Shown: piece after piece, positions 29,280 through 38,146 of the stretch
Position numbering within the stretch: the first letter of the stretch is position 1
Layout: every line of letters starts with the position of its first letter
Assembly: GCF_017569185.1 (NCBI RefSeq)
Contig: NZ_CP071869.1
Span: 2,656,001 to 2,720,000 of the forward strand
DNA from: Polaribacter cellanae
GTDB lineage: Bacteria > Bacteroidota > Bacteroidia > Flavobacteriales > Flavobacteriaceae
Length of the DNA: 64,000 nucleotides
Reading direction: 5' to 3'
The notes under the pieces: model-generated
The model's database searches: none
What the model saw: the letters and a program-made list of their open reading frames with translations, nothing else
Told to the model about the DNA's origin: nothing
Program-made: the position numbers and the translations under genes

Positions 29280-29500
29280 TAATATATGACTGTATTTTAA
29301 TATATCAACAAACAGCACTTTAGCTTTCCTGTTATTTCGACGATATAATAATTTGCATTAAAATTACTGCAATAAAACGTGCTTTTTCCTCTTTATTACA
29401 AAATAAAAAAACACCATAGCTAAGGCTCAACGTTATTAAGCTAAGGAGTTAAATTTTTTTCTTTTACAGTAATTTTAAAACAGAAATGGTATAACACAAA

Positions 29501-29524
29501 AAACCGATACGAAAGTATCGGTTT
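29501..29524 (-). terminator. Terminator of the peptidase operon
   Basis: AAACCGATAC-GAAA-GTATCGGTTT is a perfect 10-bp stem. In the minus direction it is followed by a T-run, about 57 bases after the M13 stop. Confidence 0.75.
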
Positions 29525-29580
29525 AAAATTTTTACTATGGTAATTCCCACAAGAGAATCATACAAAAAAGGCCTGCGACC

Positions 29581-31656
29581 TTACCAGATTCTTACTCTAT
29601 CTCCTGGTTTTAGATACATTTTATCACCTTCTTTTACATCGAAAGCTTTGTAGAAAGCATCAATATTTTTTAAAGGCATCATTGCTCTGTACATTCCAGG
29701 AGCATGTGTGTCTGTCATAATTTTATTTTTTAAAGCTTCGTCACGCATTTTGGTTCTCCAAATGGTTCCCCAAGAAAGGAAAAAACGTTGTTCTGGAGTA
29801 TAACCATCGATTTTTTCAGGTCTTCCATTCTTGTCTAAAAAGATTTGTAAACCTTCGTAAGCGGCTTGTAAACCACCTAAATCTCCAATATTTTCTCCTA
29901 AAGTATATTCGCCATTTAAGTGCATAGAATCGATCGCCACGATATTACTAAATTGATCGATTAATTTTTTTCCAGCTTTCTTAAATTCTTTTGAATCTTC
30001 TTCTGTCCACCAGTTTTTAAGATTTCCATCGCCATCGAAACGTGCCCCAGAATCGTCGAAACTATGAGAAATTTCATGACCAATAACGGCTCCAATTCCA
30101 CCATAATTTACAGCTTCATCTGCTTTATAATCGTAGAAAGGTGGTTGTAAAATTGCTGCTGGAAAAACGATTTCATTATTTACAGGATTAAAGTAGGCGT
30201 TTACTGTTTGTGGAGACATTCCCCATTCAGTTCTATCTACTTCTTTTCCTAATTTCGCCATATTTTTGTTGTAGTTCCATTTGGTAACGTTAATTGCATT
30301 CTCGAAATAAGAACCACCATCTTCTAATCCTTTTACTTTTAGTTCAGAATAATCTTTCCAAACATCTGGGTACGCAATTTTAACCGTTAATTTATGTAGT
30401 TTTTCTAATGCTTTTTCTTTGGTAACTTCGCTCATCCAAGGTAATTGTGCGATTCGTTTTTCGAAACCTAACATTACATTGTCAATCATTTCTTTGGCTT
30501 TTTTCTTAGCTTCTGGCGGAAACATTTTCTCCACATATAACTTCCCTAAAGCTTCGCCAATAGCGCCATTTAAGTTTTCTAAAGCACGCTCGTCTCTTGC
30601 CTTTTGCTTTTTAGCACCACGCATTTCTTTTGCATAAAATTTCCAATTTGCAGTTTCTAAATCTGTGGATAAAGAACCTAGAGAATTATTAATGGTATTC
30701 CAACGTAATAATAATTTAATATCTTCTACAGAACGATTTTTAAAAATATCGTTCATCGCTTTAAAGTATCCAGGATCTGTAACAATAATTCTGTCTAAAT
30801 TTGAGACTCCAATTCCTTTTAAATGTGCTTTCCAATCGATTGCTGGCGCTAATTTTTGTAATTCTTCAACAGACATTGGGTTATACATTCTACGAGTATC
30901 TCTACTTTCTTCTTTCGTCATCATTGGTTCTGCTAAACTTTTTTCGAAAGCTACAATTGTAGCAGCATTTTTTTTAGCTGTTGCTTCATTATCGCCAAAC
31001 TCTTGCAACATTTTAGCTATAAATTCTTGGTATTTTGCCAATTTATCTGCCACTTTTGCGTCTACATAGTAATCTCTAGACAAACCAAGACCTCCACTAC
31101 TTAAATAACCAGCATAAACACTACTATTTTTTAAATCGTTAAAAACTCCAAAACCATAAAAACCTCCACCTCCATAAGGAGCCATATTTGTAATATAGTT
31201 TTCTACGTCTTTTTTAGTTATAATTTCATCAACTTTAGATAAGAAAGGCATCACTGGTGCTTTTCCTTGTTTATTTCTTGCAACAGTATCCATTATTGTT
31301 TGGTAATAATTTACTGCTTTTTCTTGATCGGAATCTATTTCATTTCCTTGAGCATCTTTTACTTTTGGAAAATCTTTTTTTTCAATCGCTTCATTTAAAA
31401 TAACCAAAACGTCTTCATTGGTTTTTTTACGAAGCTGACCAAAACCACCCCAAGAAGTTTCGTCATCTGGAATTTCTGTTTTATCGAGCCATGCTCCATT
31501 TACGTGTCTAAAGAAATCGTCTGTTGGTTTTACAGAAGTATCCATATTTTCTAGAACGATTCCTGCAGATCTTTCTTCTTTTTTATTGTCTTTACAAGCC
31601 ATAAAGCCTAATGAAGCAATTGCTGTTGTGAAAAGAACTTTTTTAACTGTTTTCAT
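29581..31656 (-). CDS. M13 family metallopeptidase (neprilysin/PepO-like lipoprotein)
   Basis: Zinc endopeptidase, about 691 residues from the proposed start. The Met at 31656 (MKTVKKVLFTTAIASLGFMACKDNKK) begins a clear lipoprotein signal with its Cys, so it is preferred over the Met 12 codons upstream. The M13 N-terminal domain begins at KPTDDFFRHVNGAWLDKTEIP. The zinc motif HEISHSFDD is near residue 527, the third ligand Glu in ENIGDLGGL near 587, and the end GDRVRIW is family-typical. It follows the S9A peptidase on the same strand by 65 bases, so both probably serve peptide degradation in the envelope. Confidence 0.94.
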   Translation of the reverse strand: MKTVKKVLFTTAIASLGFMACKDNKKEERSAGIVLENMDTSVKPTDDFFRHVNGAWLDKTEIPDDETSWGGFGQLRKKTNEDVLVILNEAIEKKDFPKVKDAQGNEIDSDQEKAVNYYQTIMDTVARNKQGKAPVMPFLSKVDEIITKKDVENYITNMAPYGGGGFYGFGVFNDLKNSSVYAGYLSSGGLGLSRDYYVDAKVADKLAKYQEFIAKMLQEFGDNEATAKKNAATIVAFEKSLAEPMMTKEESRDTRRMYNPMSVEELQKLAPAIDWKAHLKGIGVSNLDRIIVTDPGYFKAMNDIFKNRSVEDIKLLLRWNTINNSLGSLSTDLETANWKFYAKEMRGAKKQKARDERALENLNGAIGEALGKLYVEKMFPPEAKKKAKEMIDNVMLGFEKRIAQLPWMSEVTKEKALEKLHKLTVKIAYPDVWKDYSELKVKGLEDGGSYFENAINVTKWNYNKNMAKLGKEVDRTEWGMSPQTVNAYFNPVNNEIVFPAAILQPPFYDYKADEAVNYGGIGAVIGHEISHSFDDSGARFDGDGNLKNWWTEEDSKEFKKAGKKLIDQFSNIVAIDSMHLNGEYTLGENIGDLGGLQAAYEGLQIFLDKNGRPEKIDGYTPEQRFFLSWGTIWRTKMRDEALKNKIMTDTHAPGMYRAMMPLKNIDAFYKAFDVKEGDKMYLKPGDRVRIW

Positions 31657-31721
31657 GTAGTATGTATTTGATTGTTTGAATATTAGTAACACTATATAAT
31701 AAATTGTTACAATTTTTAATA

Positions 31722-33878
31722 TTAAGATTTAATTTTACTCTTTGGCGGATTTGGTAGTTGTTCAAACCCCATATTAAATAAAGTGAAACCAAAAATATCT
31801 GCATATTGTTCAATAGTTTTTGCAACAGGAGTTCCTGCTCCATGACCTGCATTGGTTTCAATTCTTATTAAAACAGGGTTTTTACCTGCTTGTTTTTCTT
31901 GTAATTCTGCTGCAAATTTAAAACTATGTGCTGGCACAACACGATCGTCATGATCTCCAGTAGTTACCAAAGTTGCAGGATATTTTGTGCCTTTTTTTAC
32001 GTTATGAACAGGAGAATAGCTTTTTAAATAATCGAACATTTCTTTGCTGTCGTTTACAGTTCCATAATCGTAAGCCCAACCTGCACCTGCAGTAAATGTA
32101 TGATAACGCAACATGTCTAAAACACCCACTGCTGGCAAAGCAACTTTCATTAAATCGGGTCTTTGCGTCATTGTTGCTCCCACTAATAAACCTCCATTAG
32201 AACCTCCACGAATTGCTAAAAATTCACTTGAAGTATATTTTTTGTTGATTAAATATTCTGCGGCTGCAATAAAATCATCAAAAACATTTTGCTTTTTTAA
32301 TTGCGTACCTGCATCGTGCCATTTTTTTCCATATTCTCCTCCTCCACGTAAATTTGGTACTGCGTAAATGCCTCCTTGTTCCATCCAAACTGCATTTGCA
32401 ATGCTAAAACTTGGCGTTAAACTTACATTGAAACCTCCATAACCATATAAAATTGTTGGATTTTTTCCATTTAATTTTACGTCTTTTTTATGTGTAATAA
32501 TCATTGGTATTTTTGTACCATCTTTCGAGCTGTAAAAAACTTGCTTACTTATATAATCATTCGAATTAAAAGCAATGGATGGTTTCCAATAAGATTTGTA
32601 TGTTCCGTCTTTTGGATTGAATTTATAAGAAGAGCTTGGAGTGCTGTAATTGGTAAATGAAAAATACAATGCTTTTGCATCTTTTTTACCACCAAAACCA
32701 CCAGCAGAACCAACACCTGGTAATTTTATTGCTCTAATTAATTTTCCATTAAAATCGTATTGTAAAATTTTAGAAACAGCATCTACCATATAATTTGCGA
32801 AAAAATAACCAGCACCAGATTTTAAGTTTAATACATTTTCTGTTTCAGGAATAAAATCTACCCAATTTTTTGGAATTGGGTTTTTCGCATCTACAGTAAC
32901 TACTTTTTTATTTGGTGCATTTAAATTGGTTACTAAATACAATTTGCTTCCTTTGTTTTCTGCAACATAGGTATCACTTTTTACATTGTTTATAATAGTG
33001 ATTAATTTGCTATTTGGTTTGGTTAAATCTTTAATAAAAAGCTTGTTTCCAGAAGTAGAAACTGCTGCAGAAATTACTAAATAATTATTATCTTCTGTTA
33101 CAGAACCACCAACATATCTGTGTTTTTCAGAGGGTTTTTCTCCAAAAATAACAGGATCGTTTTTTTGTGAAGTCCCTAATTTATGGTAATATAATTTATG
33201 CTGATCTGTTTTTGCAGACAATTCACTTCCTTTTGGTTTGTCGTAACTTGAGTAATAAAAACCTTCGTTTTTGTACCAAGAAATTCCCGAGAATTTTACA
33301 TCAACCAAGGTGTCTTCTTTAATTTCTTTGGTTTCTGTATCCATAATAATTATTTTTCGCCAATCAGAACCACCTTCAGAAATTGCATAGGCAACTGTTT
33401 TTCCGTCTTTAGAAAAACTTAAAGAACCCAAAGAAGTGGTTCCATCTTTAGAAAAAGTGTTTGGGTCTAAAAAAATCTCAGCATCTGAATCTTCTTTTTT
33501 TCGATACACCACATATTGGTTCTGCAAACCATCATTTTTATAAAAATAAGTGTAGTCTCCTTCTATAAAAGGGGTTCCTACTTTTTCGTAATTCCATAAT
33601 TCCGATAAGCGATTCTTTAAGTCTTTTCGATATGGAATTTTACCCAAATAATCGAAAGTTACTTCGTTTTCTGCTTTTACCCATTTTTCTGTTTCTTCAC
33701 TTCTATCGTCTTCTAACCATCTGTAATTATCTACAACTTCGGTTCCGAAAATGGTGTCTATCACTGGGTTTTTAGTTGTTTTTGGATACGTCAAATTTAT
33801 AGCTGTAGTTTTAGTTTCAGTCTTGCAAGAAACAACAATTGCACTTGCAAAAAGAATAGGAATTAAAGTTTTTTTCAT
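31722..33878 (-). CDS. Prolyl oligopeptidase family protein (S9A), lipoprotein
   Basis: Serine peptidase cutting after proline in short peptides, 718 residues. The signal [18 protein letters not shown] has a lipobox Cys at 18. A seven-bladed propeller fills the middle. The catalytic Ser is in [12 protein letters not shown] (about 560), Asp in [11 protein letters not shown] (about 644) and His in NAGHGAG (about 678). It has its own promoter and precedes the M13 peptidase. Confidence 0.95.
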   Translation of the reverse strand: MKKTLIPILFASAIVVSCKTETKTTAINLTYPKTTKNPVIDTIFGTEVVDNYRWLEDDRSEETEKWVKAENEVTFDYLGKIPYRKDLKNRLSELWNYEKVGTPFIEGDYTYFYKNDGLQNQYVVYRKKEDSDAEIFLDPNTFSKDGTTSLGSLSFSKDGKTVAYAISEGGSDWRKIIIMDTETKEIKEDTLVDVKFSGISWYKNEGFYYSSYDKPKGSELSAKTDQHKLYYHKLGTSQKNDPVIFGEKPSEKHRYVGGSVTEDNNYLVISAAVSTSGNKLFIKDLTKPNSKLITIINNVKSDTYVAENKGSKLYLVTNLNAPNKKVVTVDAKNPIPKNWVDFIPETENVLNLKSGAGYFFANYMVDAVSKILQYDFNGKLIRAIKLPGVGSAGGFGGKKDAKALYFSFTNYSTPSSSYKFNPKDGTYKSYWKPSIAFNSNDYISKQVFYSSKDGTKIPMIITHKKDVKLNGKNPTILYGYGGFNVSLTPSFSIANAVWMEQGGIYAVPNLRGGGEYGKKWHDAGTQLKKQNVFDDFIAAAEYLINKKYTSSEFLAIRGGSNGGLLVGATMTQRPDLMKVALPAVGVLDMLRYHTFTAGAGWAYDYGTVNDSKEMFDYLKSYSPVHNVKKGTKYPATLVTTGDHDDRVVPAHSFKFAAELQEKQAGKNPVLIRIETNAGHGAGTPVAKTIEQYADIFGFTLFNMGFEQLPNPPKSKIKS

Positions 33879-33904
33879 TATGATTATTGTTTGATTTTAA
33901 AAAT

Positions 33905-33936
33905 CAAAATTACAGTAAAGTTTTTTAGTTAAACAA
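33905..33936 (-). promoter_or_regulatory. Promoter of the S9A-M13 peptidase operon
   Basis: On the minus strand, TTG (33936-33934) and TAATTTTG (33912-33905) are separated by 21 bases, as expected for Bacteroidota promoters. The start codon follows 26 bases later. Confidence 0.6.
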
Positions 33937-34306
33937 CTTATTTATACTATTTTAACAGATATTTAGTGATTCAAAAAATTGCTAAAATTCTATATTGTAA
34001 GTAAAAAAGCTTAAAAACGACTACTTTTGCAATGTAATATATTGTAAAAACGTATCATTTAAAAATTGCCACGAATTCACGAAATTTTACTTTATGAAGG
34101 ATTATAAAGAATAATGAATACAAATTTTTAAAAATTCTACAGATTTTAATTTGTGTATTCTTAGCAAAAATAAAGTATAGGTTTTAGCGATAATTATAGA
34201 AATGAATTCTTCAATATTTATTGAAGAGAAAAATAGAGATTCCTGTTTTTACAGGAATGAAAGTATTAATTATTTTTCGACAATCTCGAAAAGAATATTT
34301 TAAATT
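33937..34306. other. Intergenic region before thioredoxin
   Basis: About 370 AT-rich bases between divergent genes. TACTTTTG at 34022-34029 fits a -7 element for a long leader to the thioredoxin gene. A TTCCTGT-TTTT-ACAGGAA hairpin lies near 34240-34258. No ORF was recognised. Confidence 0.4.
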
Positions 34307-34672
34307 ATGACAGAAAATTTAACAAAAGAAACCTTCTTAAAAAAGGTTTTTAATTTTGAAGAAAACAAAACTTGGAAATTTGAAGGAGAAAGACCAGCAA
34401 TCATAGATTTTTATGCAGATTGGTGTGGCCCTTGTAAAATGTTAGCGCCAGTTTTAGAGCAACTTTCAGATGAATATGAAGGCAAAATAAATATTTATAA
34501 AATAGATACAGAAGCAGAACAAGAATTGTCTGCGGCTTTCGGAATTAGAAGCATTCCTTCTATGTTGTTTTGCCCAGCAGAAGGCGAACCACAAATGGCA
34601 AATGGTGCTTTACCAAAAGCAGATTTGGAGAGAATTATTGGGGAGGTTTTGAAAGTAGAAATCCCATCCTAA
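34307..34672 (+). CDS. Thioredoxin
   Basis: A 121-residue thioredoxin-fold protein. The redox site is DFYADWCGPCKMLAPVLEQL (WCGPC about 42-46), with the cis-Pro in RSIPSMLFCPAEGEP. No signal peptide, so it acts in the cytoplasm. The N-terminal extension of about 15 residues over short thioredoxins is common in the phylum. Confidence 0.93.
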   Translation: MTENLTKETFLKKVFNFEENKTWKFEGERPAIIDFYADWCGPCKMLAPVLEQLSDEYEGKINIYKIDTEAEQELSAAFGIRSIPSMLFCPAEGEPQMANGALPKADLERIIGEVLKVEIPS

Positions 34673-34673
34673 C

Positions 34674-34688
34674 CTTCCCAAAGGGAAG
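34674..34688. repeat. Short palindrome CTTCCCAAAGGGAAG
   Basis: It overlaps the region just after the thioredoxin stop. A copy with the complementary loop lies at 23535-23549, i.e. the same repeat family in reverse orientation. Confidence 0.55.
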
Positions 34689-34740
34689 GGACTCTTACTC
34701 ATATTCCTTATTATTGAGTATAAGAAAAGTAAAACCTACT

Positions 34741-34773
34741 AAATCCTAAGAATTAATTTTCTTAGGATTTTTT
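34741..34773 (+). terminator. Terminator after thioredoxin
   Basis: AAATCCTAAGAA pairs with TTCTTAGGATTT around TTAATT, followed by a T-run. It is a 12-bp perfect stem. Confidence 0.8.
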
Positions 34774-34845
34774 TATGAAAAATTTTTATACCTAAGATTT
34801 CTATGCATCAAAAAATTATGTATCTTTGGTGTGAGTTAAAAAACT

Positions 34846-34925
34846 GTCAGTTCGAGTGAAATTTCTTTTTCAGAAATTTTGTATCGAGAACATGTAAAAC
34901 CTCTCGATACAATTTCGATTGAAAA
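34846..34925. repeat. REP-like hairpin repeat (GTCAGTTCGAGTG ... TATCGAGA)
   Basis: GTCAGTTCGAGTG is followed by TTGTATCGAGA (34879-34889) and its complement TCTCGATACAA (34902-34912). This resembles a dispersed flavobacterial intergenic repeat. Because it runs into the region in front of padR, it argues against a padR start at 34919. Confidence 0.6.
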
Positions 34926-34996
34926 AATCGAAACCAATTGAAGAGAAAGTGAAAACAATTACACGATTACACAAACAAACGATTACACACCAAAAT

Positions 34997-35335
34997 ATGG
35001 GAAATCAGAAATTATATAAAGGTTCTTTACAAACCATTATTTTAAAGTTATTAGAAAGTAACGATAAAATGTATGGTTACGAAATTACGCAACATGTAAA
35101 GGAACTTACAAAAGGCGAATTACAAATTACAGAAGGTGCTTTGTACCCAGCTTTGCACAAATTAGAAGCAGATGGTTTGTTAGATGTAGAGGTTGCAAAA
35201 GTAGGAAACAGACTACGTAAATATTACAAATTAACCGAAAGTGGTACCAAAGAAACTGCCAATAAGTTGGAAGAAATGCAAGAGTTTTTAAAAACCATGC
35301 AACGTTTGGTAAATCCTAAATTTAGTTTGGAGTAA
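34997..35335 (+). CDS. PadR family transcriptional regulator
   Basis: A 112-residue winged-helix repressor from the Met at 34997 (MGNQKLYKGSLQTIILKLL). The upstream 26 codons read through a repeat and are not PadR-like. PadR features are MYGYEITQHVKELT, LQITEGALYPALHKLEADGLLDVE (recognition helix and wing) and RKYYKLTESGTKE. It directly precedes four paralogous membrane genes (1-base gap) and an ABC exporter, so it very likely controls them and senses their state or substrate. Confidence 0.93.
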   Translation: MGNQKLYKGSLQTIILKLLESNDKMYGYEITQHVKELTKGELQITEGALYPALHKLEADGLLDVEVAKVGNRLRKYYKLTESGTKETANKLEEMQEFLKTMQRLVNPKFSLE

Positions 35336-35336
35336 G

Positions 35337-35993
35337 ATGGAATTAACAAAAGAGCAAATACAAAGAGTAGAACATTATTTAAACGTAAAAAATATAAAAT
35401 ATATAGATGTTCGTTTTGAAGTTTTAGATCACATAGTTTCTGATATTGAAACTACAATTGAGAAAAATAATCTCGATTTTGAAACTGCTTTTTATAAAGT
35501 TACCGATAAATGGAATACTCATTTAAAAGAAACGTCAAGTTGGTTTTTTGGAATTGCACATTCAGCACCAAAAATAATTATTGATAAGGCTAAAAAATTG
35601 TTTAAAAAGTGGTTTTTTATATTACCGGCTGTCTATTTTATGATTTCATTTTTCAATTATAAACTGAATATTATATTCTCTAAAAACATAGAAAATGTAA
35701 TAAACTTGTTTTTTCAAATTACGAGTGTTTTTTGTTTTGTTCTATATGTTATTGTACTGATTTTAATATCAAGGTCTAAGGAGAAAACTACTTATAGATT
35801 TATCTTTAAAACTCAAAATTTAAACCTTTTAATAGGTACTATGATATTATTAGATTTTAATTTTTTTAATAATGATGGAAGTCTTAGTTTATCTTTAATA
35901 GGACTTTTATTTGCTTTTATTCTTTCAACTTTTATGTGTTTCCATTTTTATAGAAAACATAAAGAGGCAGTTAAAAAATATAAGATTTCATAG
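35337..35993 (+). CDS. HAAS-like membrane protein, paralogue 1
   Basis: A 218-residue protein. The N-terminal 90 residues are helical and cytoplasmic with the motif YIDVRFEVLDHIVSDIETTIE (about 20-40). About four membrane helices follow (from WFFILPAVYFMISFF). It is the first of four tandem paralogues sharing the D-x-R/Q-x-E-x-x-D-H pattern. The layout resembles HAAS (HTH-associated helical signalling) proteins encoded with PadR. That assignment is inferred from layout, not from a database search. Confidence 0.65.
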   Translation: MELTKEQIQRVEHYLNVKNIKYIDVRFEVLDHIVSDIETTIEKNNLDFETAFYKVTDKWNTHLKETSSWFFGIAHSAPKIIIDKAKKLFKKWFFILPAVYFMISFFNYKLNIIFSKNIENVINLFFQITSVFCFVLYVIVLILISRSKEKTTYRFIFKTQNLNLLIGTMILLDFNFFNNDGSLSLSLIGLLFAFILSTFMCFHFYRKHKEAVKKYKIS

Positions 35994-35995
35994 TT

Positions 35996-36670
35996 ATGGA
36001 CCTCACAAAAGCGCAACTCTTACAAATAGACAATTACGTGTATGTTTCTGGCATTAAATATTACGATGTTCGAACAGAAATTGTAGACCATTTTGCGAAT
36101 ATTTTAGAAGAAAAGTTAGATAAAACCCCAGATTTAGATTTTAAAAAAGAAATACAAAATATTCATAGAAATTTTTCTGATAGAGGCTTTAGTAAATTAC
36201 TAAAAGAGAAAACAAGTGCAGTGCAAAAGCAATTTTATAAAATGTTTTTTAAACATTTAATTACCTTTTTTAAGTTACCAAAAATCATTATTTCTGGTGC
36301 TTTATTTTATGTTTTGTATTTGTTAATGAATCGGTTTCAAGACAAAGAAAACTTTTTTGCTATTATTAGCTACTTATGTTTTGCAGTTGTTATGTTGCTC
36401 TTTTTCAGTTTATTTATTAATCGAAAGAAAAAAGAAATATTTCTAAAAACAAATATGAATAATACCTTTTTCTTGTTTGTTAATTTTGGATCAACCTATT
36501 TTGTAAATACAGCTACATTTAGAACTCATGAAAGTTTTTTAAATCCAGTTCATAATATCATTCATTTAACTGTTTTTGTGCTTCTAATTTTGTCATTTTG
36601 GTCTTGTTATCATGTTTATAAACTAAATAAAAAAGAGGTTCAAAAACAATATCCAAAAGTAATTGTATAA
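35996..36670 (+). CDS. HAAS-like membrane protein, paralogue 2
   Basis: 224 residues. The N-terminal domain has YYDVRTEIVDHFANILEEKL, followed by a basic stretch (KQFYKMFFKHLITFF) and about four membrane helices. It lies 2 bases after paralogue 1. The membrane part diverges strongly from the other copies, while the N-terminal motif is kept. This suggests shared docking but different membrane roles. Confidence 0.65.
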   Translation: MDLTKAQLLQIDNYVYVSGIKYYDVRTEIVDHFANILEEKLDKTPDLDFKKEIQNIHRNFSDRGFSKLLKEKTSAVQKQFYKMFFKHLITFFKLPKIIISGALFYVLYLLMNRFQDKENFFAIISYLCFAVVMLLFFSLFINRKKKEIFLKTNMNNTFFLFVNFGSTYFVNTATFRTHESFLNPVHNIIHLTVFVLLILSFWSCYHVYKLNKKEVQKQYPKVIV

Positions 36671-36672
36671 CC

Positions 36673-37347
36673 ATGGAACTAAAAAAAGACCAAATACAAT
36701 TTATAGACCATCGTTTAGAAAACGAGGGTGTAAAATATTGGGACATTCGCATAGAAATGCTAGATCATGTGGTTACAGATGTTGAGAAAAGAATAGAGTT
36801 AGGAGAAAGTTTTAATGATGCTGTAAATAATTCTTTTATTTTTTCTGGATGGAATGGTAGCTTTGAAAGCTTGACAAAAGAAAGATTATTTTCAATTAAC
36901 AAAATTGTAAGAAAACAGTATTTTTTAAAAGTGAAAGATTTGTTTACTAAACCTACCTCTTTGTTATTGATATTTTTATTTGTTTCTATTTATTGCGTGA
37001 TTTACAATTTTGCAAGTTTGAGTGTTTTTAAAACAGTTACTTTAGTCGTTTTATTTGCACCCATAATTATTGGATTCATTTTACATTTAAAAGAATTTTC
37101 AAAAAAAGGAAAATCTGGATATTTAACATATAGTAGTTTTTATATATTTTTTTCTTTTTTACTTTTAAATGCGGTTATTCAATTTGTAAAACCAGATGGT
37201 CTTATTCCTGTTTCCAAAGAAGCCCATCTGTTTGTTTGGTTTTCTGTTACTGTATTGAATACCATATTTTCATTAGCTGGAGTTTTAGTTCATATAGAAA
37301 CTAGTGAAAAAATTAAAAATATTGAATTAAAGTTGAAAAGTCTATGA
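36673..37347 (+). CDS. HAAS-like membrane protein, paralogue 3
   Basis: 224 residues. The N-terminal motif is YWDIRIEMLDHVVTDVEKRIE (about 22-42), then about four to five hydrophobic helices. It is 2 bases after paralogue 2 and overlaps paralogue 4 by 4 bases, so translation is coupled. No enzyme motif is seen. Confidence 0.65.
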   Translation: MELKKDQIQFIDHRLENEGVKYWDIRIEMLDHVVTDVEKRIELGESFNDAVNNSFIFSGWNGSFESLTKERLFSINKIVRKQYFLKVKDLFTKPTSLLLIFLFVSIYCVIYNFASLSVFKTVTLVVLFAPIIIGFILHLKEFSKKGKSGYLTYSSFYIFFSFLLLNAVIQFVKPDGLIPVSKEAHLFVWFSVTVLNTIFSLAGVLVHIETSEKIKNIELKLKSL

Positions 37348-38051
37348 AACTAACAAACGCTCAAATAGACCAACTCTACAAATTCACAAGAAAACACTAT
37401 GTGTATTTTTACGACGTGCAAACAGAATTGGTAGATCATTTAGCGAACGATATTGAAAATATCTGGAAAGAATATCCAAATTTATCTTTCGAAGAAGCGC
37501 GTGATAAATCTTTTAAAAAATTTGGCATTTTTGGATTTATGGATGTAATTGAAGCCAAACAGAAACAAATGAATAAACGTTACAGAAAAATAATGTGGCG
37601 CTTTTTTAAGGAATGGTTTACCGTTCCTAAAATTGTAACTACAATAACTGTTTTTCTGTCTCTTTTTTTTGTTTTAAAAATTCCATATTCAGAATTTGTT
37701 TTATTAGGTGCACTCTTTATTTTAGTCGTTTTCGATTTAATAAAACAGACAATTGCAAGAAAAAAGCAAAAGAAAAAAGAAGTTAAAAAAGAGAAAATCT
37801 TCTTGTTAGAATCTATGATTGGCGAAACAAGACAAGGTTTTTCAGCAATTACTTTTGTAAACATTTTCAACTTTGTAAATCTTACAAGAGTCAGTTTTAG
37901 TTCTTTGGAAAACTATTGGTTATTGCTAATTTCGTTTTCGGCGACCATAATTCTAATTCTGTTTTATGTAACTGCCTATTTAATGCCTCAGAAATCAGAA
38001 GAATTATTAATAGAAACGTATCCTGAATATAAATTATCACAAAATTTGTAA
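37344..38051 (+). CDS. HAAS-like membrane protein, paralogue 4
   Basis: 235 residues. The N-terminal motif is FYDVQTELVDHLANDIENIW. Next comes SFEEARDKSFKKFGIFGFMDVIEAKQKQM, which is close to the usual HAAS second half, where a 'kFG' turn precedes the membrane part. Four hydrophobic helices follow. It has the most HAAS-like N-terminal domain of the four. It is 95 bases upstream of the DUF5687 permease. Confidence 0.65.
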   Translation: MKLTNAQIDQLYKFTRKHYVYFYDVQTELVDHLANDIENIWKEYPNLSFEEARDKSFKKFGIFGFMDVIEAKQKQMNKRYRKIMWRFFKEWFTVPKIVTTITVFLSLFFVLKIPYSEFVLLGALFILVVFDLIKQTIARKKQKKKEVKKEKIFLLESMIGETRQGFSAITFVNIFNFVNLTRVSFSSLENYWLLLISFSATIILILFYVTAYLMPQKSEELLIETYPEYKLSQNL

Positions 38052-38146
38052 CAAATTAATTTTTTTGACAACTAATCTATAAACTAACAATCTCTATATT
38101 TTCTCCTTTTAGGAAAACACAAAAAGAGATAAACTAATTCAAACGT

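Larger units (their letters stand above)
29249..29580. other. Intergenic region with an IS982-like end and a terminator
   Basis: Between convergent pyk and the M13 peptidase. It holds an isolated IS-type end at 29261-29279 and the peptidase operon terminator at 29501-29524. The rest is AT-rich without recognised content. Confidence 0.5.
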
